The notes under the pieces are model-generated. The model saw only the letters and a list, made by a program, of their open reading frames with translations, searched no databases and was not told where the DNA came from. From positions 1-39,511 of the forward strand of contig CAMWGV010000026.1 in assembly GCA_947173945.1 (NCBI GenBank): a stretch of 39,511 nucleotides of DNA, written 5' to 3'. This document shows, one piece after another, positions 15,230 through 24,514 of the stretch (the first letter of the stretch is position 1; each line of letters opens with the position of its first letter). The position numbers were made by a program, and so were the translations under genes. This DNA is from an uncultured Lachnospiraceae bacterium (lineage in GTDB: Bacteria > Bacillota > Clostridia > Lachnospirales > Lachnospiraceae).

Positions 15230-16108
15230 TTATTTTCTTCTTCTTGACTTTATAAAGTTATGAAATACTTTTGCTATTCCCTGTCTTTTGTCATAATCAT
15301 TTCTTTTATCATCAAACAGCTTTGAAGCAATAGCTGCTATTGATTTTGACACCGGAGAATCCGGATAAGCCTCCACAATAGGCCTTTGCTCTATCACTGC
15401 AATGGATGCATTTTTGTCATGTGGCACTGCACCTAAATAATTAAGATTTGTTCCTAAAAACTTCGAGGAAACTGTATTTATTTTATTGTATATCTCAATT
15501 CCCTCATCCTTATGTGTCACTCTGTTGGAAATAACATTTATTGTTTTGCACAGAGGATCAAACCGATTCTTTCTTCTAAGCACCTTAAGAAGCGAATATG
15601 AATCTGTTATTGATGTAGGTTCCGGTGTGACCACAAGTATAACCTCAGGACTTACAAGAACAAACTCCATAACAGAATCCGTTATTCCTGCACCGGTATC
15701 AATAATAAGAACATCACACATAGAATCCAGTTGTGCTAACTTTGAAACCAAAAGCTTTATATTATCATTACTCAAGGTGGCAAGTTCAGAAACACCTGAA
15801 CCACCTGATATAAAGCCTATATTGCCCGGTCCCGGAGTTATAATTTCCTCCATTGTTTTATTGTGATATATGGTGTCAAGAAGATTATACTTTGGTCGTA
15901 TTCCAAGCATAACCTCTACATTAGCAAGCCCAAAATCAGCATCAAAAATAATAACCTTCTTTCCCCGCTTTGTAAGCTCCATCGCCAGATTAACCGAAAT
16001 ACTTGTTTTTCCGACGCCACCCTTTCCACTTGTAATGGTAATAACACGGGCATTCGATATAACATTGCCCTCATCAACCATTTGTCTTAATTTAGAAGCC
16101 TGATCCAT
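15230..16108 (-). CDS. flhG: FlhG/YlxH MinD-like ATPase for flagellar placement
   Basis: This 292-residue ParA/MinD-family ATPase controls flagellar number and position together with FlhF and helps load FliM-FliY into the C-ring in Bacillus. The deviant Walker A GKGGVGKTS is at residues 28-36, a switch I-like segment FDADFGLANVEVMLG is near 55-69, and Walker B LIIDTGAG is near 135-142. A basic C-terminal tail (IKSRRRK) may help membrane contact. It begins one base inside the flhF stop (TAATGG), so the pair is coupled. Confidence 0.93.
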   Translation of the reverse strand: MDQASKLRQMVDEGNVISNARVITITSGKGGVGKTSISVNLAMELTKRGKKVIIFDADFGLANVEVMLGIRPKYNLLDTIYHNKTMEEIITPGPGNIGFISGGSGVSELATLSNDNIKLLVSKLAQLDSMCDVLIIDTGAGITDSVMEFVLVSPEVILVVTPEPTSITDSYSLLKVLRRKNRFDPLCKTINVISNRVTHKDEGIEIYNKINTVSSKFLGTNLNYLGAVPHDKNASIAVIEQRPIVEAYPDSPVSKSIAAIASKLFDDKRNDYDKRQGIAKVFHNFIKSRRRK

Positions 16109-17334
16109 TATTCCGTACCTCCTAATAGTTGTTTCGCTATTACCTGAGGGTCCAGACTTCCTATGTCATCGGGCACATTTTGTCCCCATGTAACATAAGA
16201 AAGCTGTTTATTCATGTCAAGCTTTAAATTGAGTATATTCCCCAAACCTCTTGTCTCATCAAGCTTTGTAAATATAAGCTTGTAATCAAACATTTCTCCG
16301 TATGTTTTTGCAATACTCTTTAAGTCACTATATTTTGTCGTTGCACTTACAACAAGATATATCTCTTTTTCATAATCCTTTACAGCATCAATAATTGATG
16401 ACAAATCATTTTTCTGTTCATCATTTTTATGTGAACGTCCTGCTGTATCTACAAATATAAGGTCACACGCCTTATACTTTTCTACAAGATTTTTCATCTC
16501 CTCAGGTGTATACACCACCTCCATAGGAGTGTTTATTATATTCGCATATGTTTTTATCTGGTCAATTGCAGCAATTCTGTATGTATCAACAGAAAACATG
16601 GCAATATCATACTTCTCTTCAATCTTATATTTTGAGGCAAGCTTTGCCATCGTTGTAGTTTTTCCAACTCCTGTGCTTCCCACAAAAAATACTATTTTAG
16701 GACCGTTTTCACCGGATTTTAAATTATCGATTTCTCCAAGTCTGAGAACTATCTTTTGATAAATCTTAGACAAAACATTATCTAACGGCTGATCCTCATT
16801 TGAAAGCTCAAGCTCATCTATAATAGCGTCTACATGCTTTTCTGACAATTCATTTTCTATAAGCTGGTTCCTGATTAAATCAACTACTTTATTCCCCGGC
16901 TCTTCCTGCTCAGGTGTATTGTCATCAGACGCCTCCGAAGTTTTTTCTTCCTTCTTTTCTACATCAGATGTATCTCCACTCTTTGCTACAACCTGCTGTT
17001 CCAGAAGCTTTGCAATATTATTAATTTTCTCCTCAATTGCATTTTTTGCCTCATCCGTATACTCATTTTCGGTATTGGCAAATACATTGCCAAATCTGTA
17101 ATACTCACTCTTGGTATCTGATGTCACAGGTCTTTCCGGAGGTACATTTTTTTTCTCATTAACATTATCGTCAATAGCTGCTGTAAGCTCCACTTTATTT
17201 TTCTTAAAAAGCTTAAAAATCCCCTTCGGCTTAATCGTTTTTATGTTCATAACTATAGCCTCTGGTCCCAGCTCCTCCCTGGCCATCAATGTAGCTTCTT
17301 TTTCTGTTTGTGCTTCAAATTTTTTAATTATCAT
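16108..17334 (-). CDS. flhF: SRP-type GTPase FlhF
   Basis: This 408-residue GTPase related to Ffh and FtsY marks where new flagella are built. The N-terminal B domain (about 1-150) is low in conservation and rich in Lys/Glu. The NG domain (about 150-408) contains G1 GSTGVGKTT at 219-227, DTYRIAA at 250-256, DTAGR at 296-300 and TKLDETRGLGN near 358-368. The length is typical. It overlaps the end of flhA by 11 nt and the start of flhG by one. Its activity is usually stimulated by FlhG. Confidence 0.96.
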   Translation of the reverse strand: MIIKKFEAQTEKEATLMAREELGPEAIVMNIKTIKPKGIFKLFKKNKVELTAAIDDNVNEKKNVPPERPVTSDTKSEYYRFGNVFANTENEYTDEAKNAIEEKINNIAKLLEQQVVAKSGDTSDVEKKEEKTSEASDDNTPEQEEPGNKVVDLIRNQLIENELSEKHVDAIIDELELSNEDQPLDNVLSKIYQKIVLRLGEIDNLKSGENGPKIVFFVGSTGVGKTTTMAKLASKYKIEEKYDIAMFSVDTYRIAAIDQIKTYANIINTPMEVVYTPEEMKNLVEKYKACDLIFVDTAGRSHKNDEQKNDLSSIIDAVKDYEKEIYLVVSATTKYSDLKSIAKTYGEMFDYKLIFTKLDETRGLGNILNLKLDMNKQLSYVTWGQNVPDDIGSLDPQVIAKQLLGGTE

Positions 17335-19366
17335 TAATAGTCACCACTCCCACGGACTTGAGTTCAATGTCAGAGTCAATCTCGTTGTAAGAAATAACAA
17401 TCAAATCCTTAAAATAATCACTTGTAAGCTTCTTGAAGTACATTCTCACTATAGGAGATGTAATAATAATAGGTGCCTGTCCTTTATTCTCAAGCTTCTT
17501 AAGCTCAGCCTCAGTAACGTTTAATATTTCCTTTGTAACTGCAGGATCAAGGGAAATATATGCCCCCTGCTCCGTCTGTTTCACAGAGTTCATAATCATC
17601 TGCTCAACCTTAGGGTCAAGTGTGATTACAGTTGTAAGATCCTCATCCCCAAAATATTTATTCGATATTGCACGCTTTAATGACTGACGTACATATTCTG
17701 TCAATATATCCGTATCTCTTGATGTAGCGGCATAATCTGCAAGTGTCTCAAATATTGTAACAAGATCTCTGATTGAAATACCCTCTTTCAGGAGATTCTG
17801 TAATACCTTTTGAATATCACCAACTCCAAGAAGCTTTGGTACAAGTTCATCCACAAGGGTCTTGTGCGTCTCTTTAATGTTATCAATAAGATTTTGAACA
17901 TCCTGTCTGTTAAGAAGCTCATCCAGATGCTCTTTAATAACCTCTGTCAAATGTGTAGCTATGATTGACGGTGGGTCTACAACCGTATAACCGAGAGACT
18001 CTGCACGCTCCCTCTGAGACTCTGTAATCCACATGGCTTCCAGGTGAAATGCCGGTTCGAATGTAGGAATTCCTGTTATCTCATCTTCCACATATCCCGG
18101 ATTCATCGCCATATAATGGTCGAACAGTATTTCTCCCTCACTTACCTGTATTCCTTTTATTTTTATTATGTACTGGTTCGGATTAAGCTGAATGTTATCA
18201 CGAAGTCTTATAATCGGAACAACTGCACCAAGCTCCAGTGCAATCTGCCTTCTTATCATAACAACTCTGTCAAGAAGGTCACCTCCCTGATTTACATCAG
18301 CTAAAGGTATTATACCATAACCAAATTCCAATTCAATAGGGTCAACCTGAAGAAGTGAATTAACATTTTCATGTCTTCTCACCTCATCTGCCTGTATCTC
18401 CTCTTCCTCTACCTCTTCCTGAATGGCAGCCTCCTCCTGATTACCCCTGATAGCCATGGCAAGTACTATAAAAAGTACACCATATGCACAGCAAAAGAAA
18501 GCATTCAGTGGTGTCGCAAGTCCAAGTGCAACCATGGTAACTCCGACCATGAGGAGCACCTTCGGTATACTAAAAAGCTGTCCTATCAGGATATCACCTA
18601 TATTCTCCTCCTTGGAAGCCTTGGTTACAAGAATACCTGTTGAAAGAGAGATAAGCATAGATGGAATCTGTGATACAAGACCATCACCAATTGTAAGTAT
18701 AACAAACTTGTTCAAAGCCTCTGAAGCGGTGAGCCCCATAGATGTCATACCTATAATAATTCCACCTACAACATTTATCAGGGTGATAATAAGACCTGCA
18801 GTGGCATCTCCCTTAACGTACTTTGTTGCACCATCCATAGCTCCGAAAAATGCCGACTCCGCCTGTATTTTCTCTCGTCTGGCAATAGCTTCCTGATCCG
18901 TTATTGCACCTGTGTTAAGGTCCGCATCAATTGCCATCTGTTTACCGGGCATGGCATCCAAGGTAAATCTTGCAGTTACCTCTGAAACTCTCTCAGAACC
19001 TTTATTTATAACTACCATTTGGACAATAATAAGTACAATAAAAATGATAGCACCTATTACAAGACTACCTCCACCTACGAATGAACCAAATACCTGAACT
19101 ACCTGACCTGGATTACCGGTAGAAAGTATCAGTCTCGTAGATGACACATTGAGTGATATCCTAAATATTGTCGTAAACAAAAGAAGTGTAGGAAAGCCTG
19201 ACATATTAAGAGTTTCTTTTGTAAAGAGACAATTAAATACTATAATAAGAGACATGGATAAGTTGAATAATATAAACACATCCAGCAGTTGTGGAGGCAT
19301 AGGAATAATAAAGAATATAACTGCTGCAAGTAAATATACTCCAAGGAACAAATCATTTCGTCTCAT
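17324..19366 (-). CDS. flhA: Flagellar export gate protein FlhA
   Basis: This 680-residue integral membrane protein forms the nonameric gate and docking ring of the flagellar type III secretion system. About eight membrane helices lie in residues 1-310. The conserved FHIPEP-type cytoplasmic loop contains VSEVTARFTLDAMPGKQMAID, with DADLNTGAI beside it. The soluble C-terminal domain (about 335-680) binds chaperone-substrate complexes. The length is normal and no key segment is missing. AAGGAGG sits 11 bases before ATG 19366. It follows flhB after a 45-nt gap and overlaps flhF. Confidence 0.97.
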   Translation of the reverse strand: MRRNDLFLGVYLLAAVIFFIIPMPPQLLDVFILFNLSMSLIIVFNCLFTKETLNMSGFPTLLLFTTIFRISLNVSSTRLILSTGNPGQVVQVFGSFVGGGSLVIGAIIFIVLIIVQMVVINKGSERVSEVTARFTLDAMPGKQMAIDADLNTGAITDQEAIARREKIQAESAFFGAMDGATKYVKGDATAGLIITLINVVGGIIIGMTSMGLTASEALNKFVILTIGDGLVSQIPSMLISLSTGILVTKASKEENIGDILIGQLFSIPKVLLMVGVTMVALGLATPLNAFFCCAYGVLFIVLAMAIRGNQEEAAIQEEVEEEEIQADEVRRHENVNSLLQVDPIELEFGYGIIPLADVNQGGDLLDRVVMIRRQIALELGAVVPIIRLRDNIQLNPNQYIIKIKGIQVSEGEILFDHYMAMNPGYVEDEITGIPTFEPAFHLEAMWITESQRERAESLGYTVVDPPSIIATHLTEVIKEHLDELLNRQDVQNLIDNIKETHKTLVDELVPKLLGVGDIQKVLQNLLKEGISIRDLVTIFETLADYAATSRDTDILTEYVRQSLKRAISNKYFGDEDLTTVITLDPKVEQMIMNSVKQTEQGAYISLDPAVTKEILNVTEAELKKLENKGQAPIIITSPIVRMYFKKLTSDYFKDLIVISYNEIDSDIELKSVGVVTINDN

Positions 19367-19411
19367 TATTTTGCAAGCCTCCTTTCTCTAGTGTTACGCT
19401 TTTCAACAAAC

Positions 19412-20530
19412 TTAACTGGCTTTATTCTTTATACCATATACATATGCAAGAATTTCTGCTACAGACTGATAAAGCTCCGGTGGAATTTCCCTGCCAATAT
19501 CAACATTTGCATACAACATTCTCGCAAGTGGTTTATTTTCAACAATTTCAACATCATTTTCCCTTGCTATATCCTTTATTTTAAATGCAAGGTAATCGGC
19601 ACCCTTTGCCGTAACAACAGGAGCCATACTTTCTGTATTATCGTATTTCAAAGCAACCGCAAAATGGGTTGGATTCGTAATTACCACATCAGCCTCAGGA
19701 ATACTCTGCATCATTCTTCTTCTTGAAGCCTGTTGCATTCGCTGCCTTTGCTGACTCTTAACCTTGGGGTCTCCCTCCTGATTCTTATACTCATCCTTAA
19801 CCTCCTGCTTTGTCATCTTAATATCCTTCTTGTGCTTCCATCTCTGGAAGACATAATCCGCAAGGCTAATGATAATATACACAAGGGATATTTTCATTCC
19901 AAGCTCAAATACAAGGTTATATAAAATAACAAGACAGTCCCTGATTTCATAGTCATAAAGGGTAATAATAAGTCCGACATTATCCTTTACAACAGAGTAA
20001 CAGACAGCTGAAATTATAGCTATCTTGGCAATTGATAAAAGTAACTCAAACAATGCCTGCTTTGAAAACATTCTCTTAAACCCACTCATAGGATTTAATT
20101 TACTAAATTTAGGCTTTAATGGCTTTGCAGTAACCATCCATTTTATCTGAATTTTCTGTGAGCCAAATGCTACAATAAAAGCAATAACCAAAAATGGCAG
20201 ACATGTAATCAAAATATAAATTAATGCCTTAAGCATATTCTGCCAGACTCTAATTGAATTAAACTCATCATTGGGATAGACGGACATTTCCTTCCAGAAG
20301 TTAAAGAAAACATTTACCATCCTATCTCCCAAAAAACCCATAAATACCTTTAGAGACAGAAAAAGAGCCAAAAGCGAAAATGCAGTCGAAATTTCCTTAC
20401 TTTTAGCAACCTGTCCCTCTTTTCTGGTATCCTCAATTTTTTTTGCGGTTGGCTCCTCTGTTTTCTCACCATTCTGTTCCGCAAAGAACTGAAGATCATA
20501 TTTTATTCGAGAATCAGAGTATAATTCCAT
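19412..20530 (-). CDS. flhB: Flagellar export specificity switch FlhB
   Basis: This 372-residue export-gate protein switches secretion from rod and hook to filament substrates. The N-terminal half has four membrane segments after EKTEEPTAKKIEDTRKEG. The C-terminal cytoplasmic domain has the self-cleavage site NPTH at about 286-289. It works with the ruler FliK, encoded in the upstream unit. ATG 20530 is preferred because AGGTGG lies eight bases upstream; a GTG at 20542 would add four residues without a ribosome binding site. The gene starts just past the fliR stop, with a small overlap. Confidence 0.96.
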   Translation of the reverse strand: MELYSDSRIKYDLQFFAEQNGEKTEEPTAKKIEDTRKEGQVAKSKEISTAFSLLALFLSLKVFMGFLGDRMVNVFFNFWKEMSVYPNDEFNSIRVWQNMLKALIYILITCLPFLVIAFIVAFGSQKIQIKWMVTAKPLKPKFSKLNPMSGFKRMFSKQALFELLLSIAKIAIISAVCYSVVKDNVGLIITLYDYEIRDCLVILYNLVFELGMKISLVYIIISLADYVFQRWKHKKDIKMTKQEVKDEYKNQEGDPKVKSQQRQRMQQASRRRMMQSIPEADVVITNPTHFAVALKYDNTESMAPVVTAKGADYLAFKIKDIARENDVEIVENKPLARMLYANVDIGREIPPELYQSVAEILAYVYGIKNKAS

Positions 20531-20531
20531 G

Positions 20532-21305
20532 TCACAATCCACCTATAAGTGAGCTTAACATATCCTGCATTCTATCTACAAGGTAATTTGCAATGTTCGG
20601 AACAAACATTATGGTTATTGTCAATGTCAACATTCCTATAACAACCTTAAGCTGCATACCTATTGCAAACATATTCATCTGAGGCGAACTCTTGGTAAGA
20701 ACGCCCAAAATAACATTTAACATAACCATAGCCAGAAAAACCGGCATGGCAATTCTAAATCCAATCGTAAAATACTGTACAATAAAAGAAACTACACTAA
20801 TATACACAGCAGGCAGATTCAAACTGACACTGCCAACCGGAATAAGCTCAAAGGTTTCAGCAATAGCCCTGAGTATGTAATGATGCAGACCTGTAATAAT
20901 GATAATTAAATATATGAGCTTATCATATAACTCTGCCGTTATGGTTACCATGGCTCCCGTACTGGGATCAAAGTTTGTGGACATTGTAAAACCTATTTCT
21001 CTATCAATAAACTCTCCAGCCAGTATAATGGTTGACATGGAAAGACTTGCAACAAAACCAAGTGAAAGTCCTACAACAGCTTCCTTCAGAACCAGAAAAG
21101 TATATTCAAGGACTGAAGCATAAACAGGAAGCTGTATATTCATTGAAGAAAAAATGGTTAAGGATATGCATACACCAATCAAAACCCTTAACCTGGCATT
21201 AATACTTTTATGTCCAAACAAAGGTGCAGTGGCAATAAAACAGCCTGTACGCACGACAACCAACAAAAATGCTTCCAATGTTAAGGTAGATATTGTCAAA
21301 TCCAT
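20532..21305 (-). CDS. fliR: Flagellar export gate protein FliR
   Basis: This 257-residue membrane protein with about six hydrophobic segments belongs to the FliPQR export channel core. Typical segments are FLLVVVRTGCFIATAPLFG near the start, VGLSLGFVASLSMSTIILAGEFID in the middle and DPSTGAMV near 115-122. The length matches the family. AGGT lies six bases before ATG 21305, and the gene follows fliQ by four bases. Confidence 0.95.
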   Translation of the reverse strand: MDLTISTLTLEAFLLVVVRTGCFIATAPLFGHKSINARLRVLIGVCISLTIFSSMNIQLPVYASVLEYTFLVLKEAVVGLSLGFVASLSMSTIILAGEFIDREIGFTMSTNFDPSTGAMVTITAELYDKLIYLIIIITGLHHYILRAIAETFELIPVGSVSLNLPAVYISVVSFIVQYFTIGFRIAMPVFLAMVMLNVILGVLTKSSPQMNMFAIGMQLKVVIGMLTLTITIMFVPNIANYLVDRMQDMLSSLIGGL

Positions 21306-21309
21306 AGCA

Positions 21310-21579
21310 CTACCTCACAAAATCCCCAAATCTGCTATAAATATCCTGAATAAACTGAGAAATATTACTCATAATCCAATCACCACATATAATCAGTGTA
21401 AGAAATATAGAGAGCATCTTAGGCACAAATGTTAAAGTTTGTTCCTGTATCGATGTTACAGTTTGGAATATACTAATGGCAAGACCAATGATAAGTGACA
21501 CTAAAAGCATTGGTGCACTACATTTTATGACAAGCCATATAGCTTGAACAGCAACATCTATGACATCTCCTGTACTCAC
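21310..21579 (-). CDS. fliQ: Flagellar export gate protein FliQ
   Basis: This 89-residue protein has two membrane helices (about residues 14-36 and 50-72) and is part of the FliPQR gate. The motif ISIFQTVTSIQEQTLTFVPKM is characteristic. GTG 21579 is chosen as start: GAGGTGA lies six bases upstream, and the resulting 89 residues equal the usual FliQ length. A TTG two codons earlier would touch the ribosome binding site. Confidence 0.94.
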   Translation of the reverse strand: MSTGDVIDVAVQAIWLVIKCSAPMLLVSLIIGLAISIFQTVTSIQEQTLTFVPKMLSIFLTLIICGDWIMSNISQFIQDIYSRFGDFVR

Positions 21580-21606
21580 TGACAATCACCTCTTTGTTTT
21601 TATACG

Positions 21607-22428
21607 TCATAGGTTAAAGGACAGAACAAGCTGACCTATAACAAGGTTCCATCCATCAGCCAATATAAACAACAATATCTTGAACGGCATTGATATTGTT
21701 GTAGGTGGAAGCATCATCATACCCATTGCCATAAGCACGGATGACACAACCATATCAATTACAATAAAAGGAATATAAATTAAAAATCCAATTATAAATG
21801 CAGCCCGCAGCTCACTTATGATAAATGCAGGAATAACAACAGTAATTGGAATATCATCCAAAGTTTCCACCGTATCAATCCTTGCTATATCCATAAACAG
21901 TCTGAGGTCATCCTGCCTGACCTGTTCCATCATAAAGTCCCTGAGCGGCTTTATACTATTGCTTATCGCCTCAGTCTGAGTTATTTCATTTGCTGCCAAA
22001 GGATCCAACGCCTGCGTTTTTACGTTATTAAACACCGGTGACATAATAAAAAAGGTTAAAAATAACGAGAGCCCAATCAATACATTATTTGGTGGCGAGG
22101 ACTGTGTGCCTATGGCGGTTCTCAAAAAATGAAGAACAACGATTATCCTTGTGAAGGATGTCACCATAACTAATATTGACGGAGCTATTGAAATCACCGT
22201 AATAACTAACAACAGCTGAAGAGTTCCGGAAAGAGTAGTTTCATCGGAATTGCTATTAAACGTAAGACCAACAGAAACACCATCATCATCAGCGATGCCC
22301 GTTTCTATTCCCTCCTCAGGGTCAGTTTCCGGGGTTAAACCCGTAGCATATGAACTTGTACCTGAAAATATAACAACGACAGCAATAACAAATAATAACA
22401 AAAATTTGCAAAGCTTCTTATGTTTCAT
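21607..22428 (-). CDS. fliP: Flagellar export gate protein FliP
   Basis: This 273-residue protein is the major subunit of the export gate. It begins with a cleavable signal peptide (MKHKKLCKFLLLFVIAVVVI, then small residues before ATG), as usual for FliP. Family segments follow: ILVMVTSFTRIIVVLHFLRTA, PPNNVLIGLSLFLTFFIM, and a C-terminal VSSVLMAMGMMMLPPTTISMPFK. ATG 22428 is chosen for its signal peptide and upstream AGTAGG; the frame stays open for 21 codons further up without a better start. An 86-nt gap with a stem-loop separates it from fliO. Confidence 0.95.
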   Translation of the reverse strand: MKHKKLCKFLLLFVIAVVVIFSGTSSYATGLTPETDPEEGIETGIADDDGVSVGLTFNSNSDETTLSGTLQLLLVITVISIAPSILVMVTSFTRIIVVLHFLRTAIGTQSSPPNNVLIGLSLFLTFFIMSPVFNNVKTQALDPLAANEITQTEAISNSIKPLRDFMMEQVRQDDLRLFMDIARIDTVETLDDIPITVVIPAFIISELRAAFIIGFLIYIPFIVIDMVVSSVLMAMGMMMLPPTTISMPFKILLFILADGWNLVIGQLVLSFNL

Positions 22429-22480
22429 TCTAAAACCTACTTTTATCATGCGTAATAAACGCACTAAATTAAATCCTAAT

Positions 22481-22513
22481 GGGCAGACCACATATCACAT
22501 CAAAGGGCTGCCC
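22481..22513 (-). other. Intercistronic stem-loop between fliO and fliP
   Basis: GGGCAG and CTGCCC form perfect 6-bp arms (22481-22486 and 22508-22513), extended by two further pairs after one mismatch. The hairpin begins immediately after the fliO stop. No poly-T run follows, so it does not look like a full terminator; mRNA processing, stabilisation or attenuation are possible. Confidence 0.5.
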
Positions 22514-22514
22514 C

Positions 22515-22925
22515 TTACGAATCATCCGACTTATTATTTTTGTCACTATCCTGCCGGGGTTTACCGGTAAACTGTGACAATACATCCTTGAAGCTCTTTT
22601 TAGAGCTACCGTCTATCATTTCACTGTCAGCAAAACGCGGAGTATAATCAGATAACTTATCTATAAAAGTAATCTCATCCTTTCCCACTCCAAGCGCATA
22701 ATACGAGCCATTAATCTGTGCAATAACAATAAACTTGTTGTTTCCTACACTCATTGACTCCACAATCTTAAGACCTGTTTTTCCAACTAAAGAATTACTG
22801 TGGTACTTTGCCACAAACTTTGTTGCATAATAAGCCAAAATAAGTATAACAACAAATATTAATATAAGCTTTATGAACTGCCAAATTGTCTGACCACTCA
22901 TACTACCAGAGAGTAAGATTGCCAT
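22515..22925 (-). CDS. fliO: Flagellar biosynthesis protein FliO (FliZ-like)
   Basis: This 136-residue single-pass membrane protein supports assembly or stability of FliP. One membrane segment (about residues 17-37) is followed by the FliO domain with GLKIVESMSVGNNKFIVIAQ near 52-71 and an acidic, Asn/Asp/Lys-rich C-terminal tail. In Bacillus the same slot between cheY and fliP holds fliZ (FliO family). The ribosome binding site before ATG 22925 is weak; the gene starts two bases after the cheY stop, so coupled translation is likely. Confidence 0.86.
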   Translation of the reverse strand: MAILLSGSMSGQTIWQFIKLILIFVVILILAYYATKFVAKYHSNSLVGKTGLKIVESMSVGNNKFIVIAQINGSYYALGVGKDEITFIDKLSDYTPRFADSEMIDGSSKKSFKDVLSQFTGKPRQDSDKNNKSDDS

Positions 22926-22927
22926 AT

Positions 22928-23290
22928 TTAACCAACTGCTTTCTTAACAGCTTCAAGAACTCTATCAGGCTGGAATGGCTTAACAATGAAATCTCTTGCA
23001 CCTGACTGAATCGATTCAATAACCATAGCCTGCTGTCCCATTGCAGAACACATAACAACACTTGCATTCGGATCGCTTTCCTTAATCTTCTTAAGGGCCT
23101 GTATACCATCCATCTCAGGCATGGTGATATCCATCAATACCAGGTCCGGCTTAGTTTCAGCGTACTTTTCAACCGCCTTGGCACCATTTTCTGCCTCACC
23201 AGCGACGTTGTAACCATTTTTTACCAAAATGTCCTTAATCATCATTCTCATAAATGCTGCATCATCGCATATAAGTATACTCTTTGCCAT
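22928..23290 (-). CDS. cheY: Chemotaxis response regulator CheY
   Basis: This 120-residue single-domain receiver carries the chemotaxis signal to the motor switch. Acidic pocket Asp9/Asp10, phospho-acceptor Asp54 in LMDITMPEM, Ser82 and Lys104 in VKPF are all present; the switch aromatic is Phe101. In Gram-positive systems CheY-P binds FliM and FliY, encoded immediately before it, and is dephosphorylated by FliY and CheC. AAGGAG precedes ATG 23290. There is no output domain. Confidence 0.95.
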   Translation of the reverse strand: MAKSILICDDAAFMRMMIKDILVKNGYNVAGEAENGAKAVEKYAETKPDLVLMDITMPEMDGIQALKKIKESDPNASVVMCSAMGQQAMVIESIQSGARDFIVKPFQPDRVLEAVKKAVG

Positions 23291-23306
23291 AATTTATTCT
23301 CCTTTT

Positions 23307-24509
23307 TTACATTTTTTCCTTGATAATTTCTGTGATTCGTATACCAAAGCTTTCTTCGATAACTACTACCTCACCTTTTGCGACAAGCTTCTGATTAACC
23401 ATTACATCAATCGGCTCACCAGCCAGCTTATCTAATTCAATAATTGTACCTGGAGAAAATTCGAGAATTTCTTTTATCGATTTTCTCGTTCTGCCTAATA
23501 CAACAGAAACCTCCAAAGGAACATCCATTATTAAATCTATGTTTTCCTGCTGTAATGCAGGATTAACAATCGGACTAAATGCCTGGAACTGAACATTTTG
23601 AACATTCACATCCTGACCACCCATCATAGGCATTCCCATCATCGGTTGTCCTCCCATCATAGGCATTCCCATCATTGGCTGATTCATAGCTTGTTGATTC
23701 ATCATTGGTTGCCCCATTGCAGACTGTCCACCCATTGGCTGACTCTGCTGTGGTGCGGGTTGCGGTGCAGCAGGTGCCGGTGATGATTGTGGTGCGGCAG
23801 CCGGTGCACTTTCAGCCTCCTCTTGCTTGCCATTATCGTTAGTACTAAATATACTGTAAAGCTCTTTTGAAAAGTCCAACGGATAAAGCTGCATAATCGT
23901 ACTGTCCACCAAATCGCCTATGGTCATCCTAAAGGTCACCTGGACAAAATTACCAGCCATAAACTGCGAAACCTTTTCTGTATCAATATCCCCTGCCATA
24001 TCCACTAAATCGGCTTCCGGAGGGCTGATATCAACTTTACGGTTAAGCATGGATGAAAGTGATGTTGCTGATGATCCCATCATCTGATTCATAGCCTCAC
24101 ATATTGCACTTAAGTGAATCTCTGACAGCTCAGCGGCAGGATTAAGTCCATCTCCTCCCATCATCAAATCCGTAATTATCTTAACATCATCTTCTTTTAA
24201 TATTAAGACATTATTTCCGTCAATGCCTTCCTTATAGAATATATTTATGAATACACAAGGCTTTGCATAACTTCCTGACAGTTCTTCCCAATTTGTTATC
24301 TTTACTACTGGTGTAGTAATTACAACCTTTTGATTTACCAAGGAATAAAGGGTTGTTGCTGCTGTTCCCATACAGATGTTGGATATTTCTCCAACGGCAT
24401 CCTTCTCTTCATCAGATAAGGCAACACCTCCTACATCAGTTGGAGCGGAATCATCCGACACACCACCAAGTAAAGCATTTATCTCCTCCTGAGATAACAT
24501 TCCGTCCAT
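23307..24509 (-). CDS. fliY: Flagellar switch protein and CheY-P phosphatase FliY (FliN type)
   Basis: This 400-residue C-ring protein combines phosphatase and structural domains. Residues 4-16 (MLSQEEINALLGG) resemble the CheY-P-binding tail of FliM. A CheC-like region (about 30-205) has two complete motifs: D37-AVG-E41-IS-N44 and S134-AIC-E138-AM-N141. A low-complexity linker (about 232-300) is rich in Ala/Pro/Gln and then Met/Gly/Pro. The SpoA/FliN domain spans about 325-398. The linker carries near-identical repeats of MMGMPMMGGQ. GGAGG lies ten bases before ATG 24509. Confidence 0.95.
   Translation of the reverse strand: MDGMLSQEEINALLGGVSDDSAPTDVGGVALSDEEKDAVGEISNICMGTAATTLYSLVNQKVVITTPVVKITNWEELSGSYAKPCVFINIFYKEGIDGNNVLILKEDDVKIITDLMMGGDGLNPAAELSEIHLSAICEAMNQMMGSSATSLSSMLNRKVDISPPEADLVDMAGDIDTEKVSQFMAGNFVQVTFRMTIGDLVDSTIMQLYPLDFSKELYSIFSTNDNGKQEEAESAPAAAPQSSPAPAAPQPAPQQSQPMGGQSAMGQPMMNQQAMNQPMMGMPMMGGQPMMGMPMMGGQDVNVQNVQFQAFSPIVNPALQQENIDLIMDVPLEVSVVLGRTRKSIKEILEFSPGTIIELDKLAGEPIDVMVNQKLVAKGEVVVIEESFGIRITEIIKEKM
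23613..23675 (-). repeat. Met/Gly/Pro tandem repeat inside fliY
   Basis: Two adjoining copies encode MMGMPMMGGQ, separated by one Pro (residues 279-299 of FliY); related Gln/Met units lie just before them. At DNA level the unit is about 33 bases and in frame, so copy changes would not disrupt the gene. Confidence 0.8.
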
Positions 24510-24514
24510 CTACT

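Noticed and set aside
22449-22463. Short TGCGT/ACGCA inverted repeat upstream of fliP
   Set aside because: Five-base arms with a five-base loop are expected by chance in AT-rich sequence and no T-run follows.
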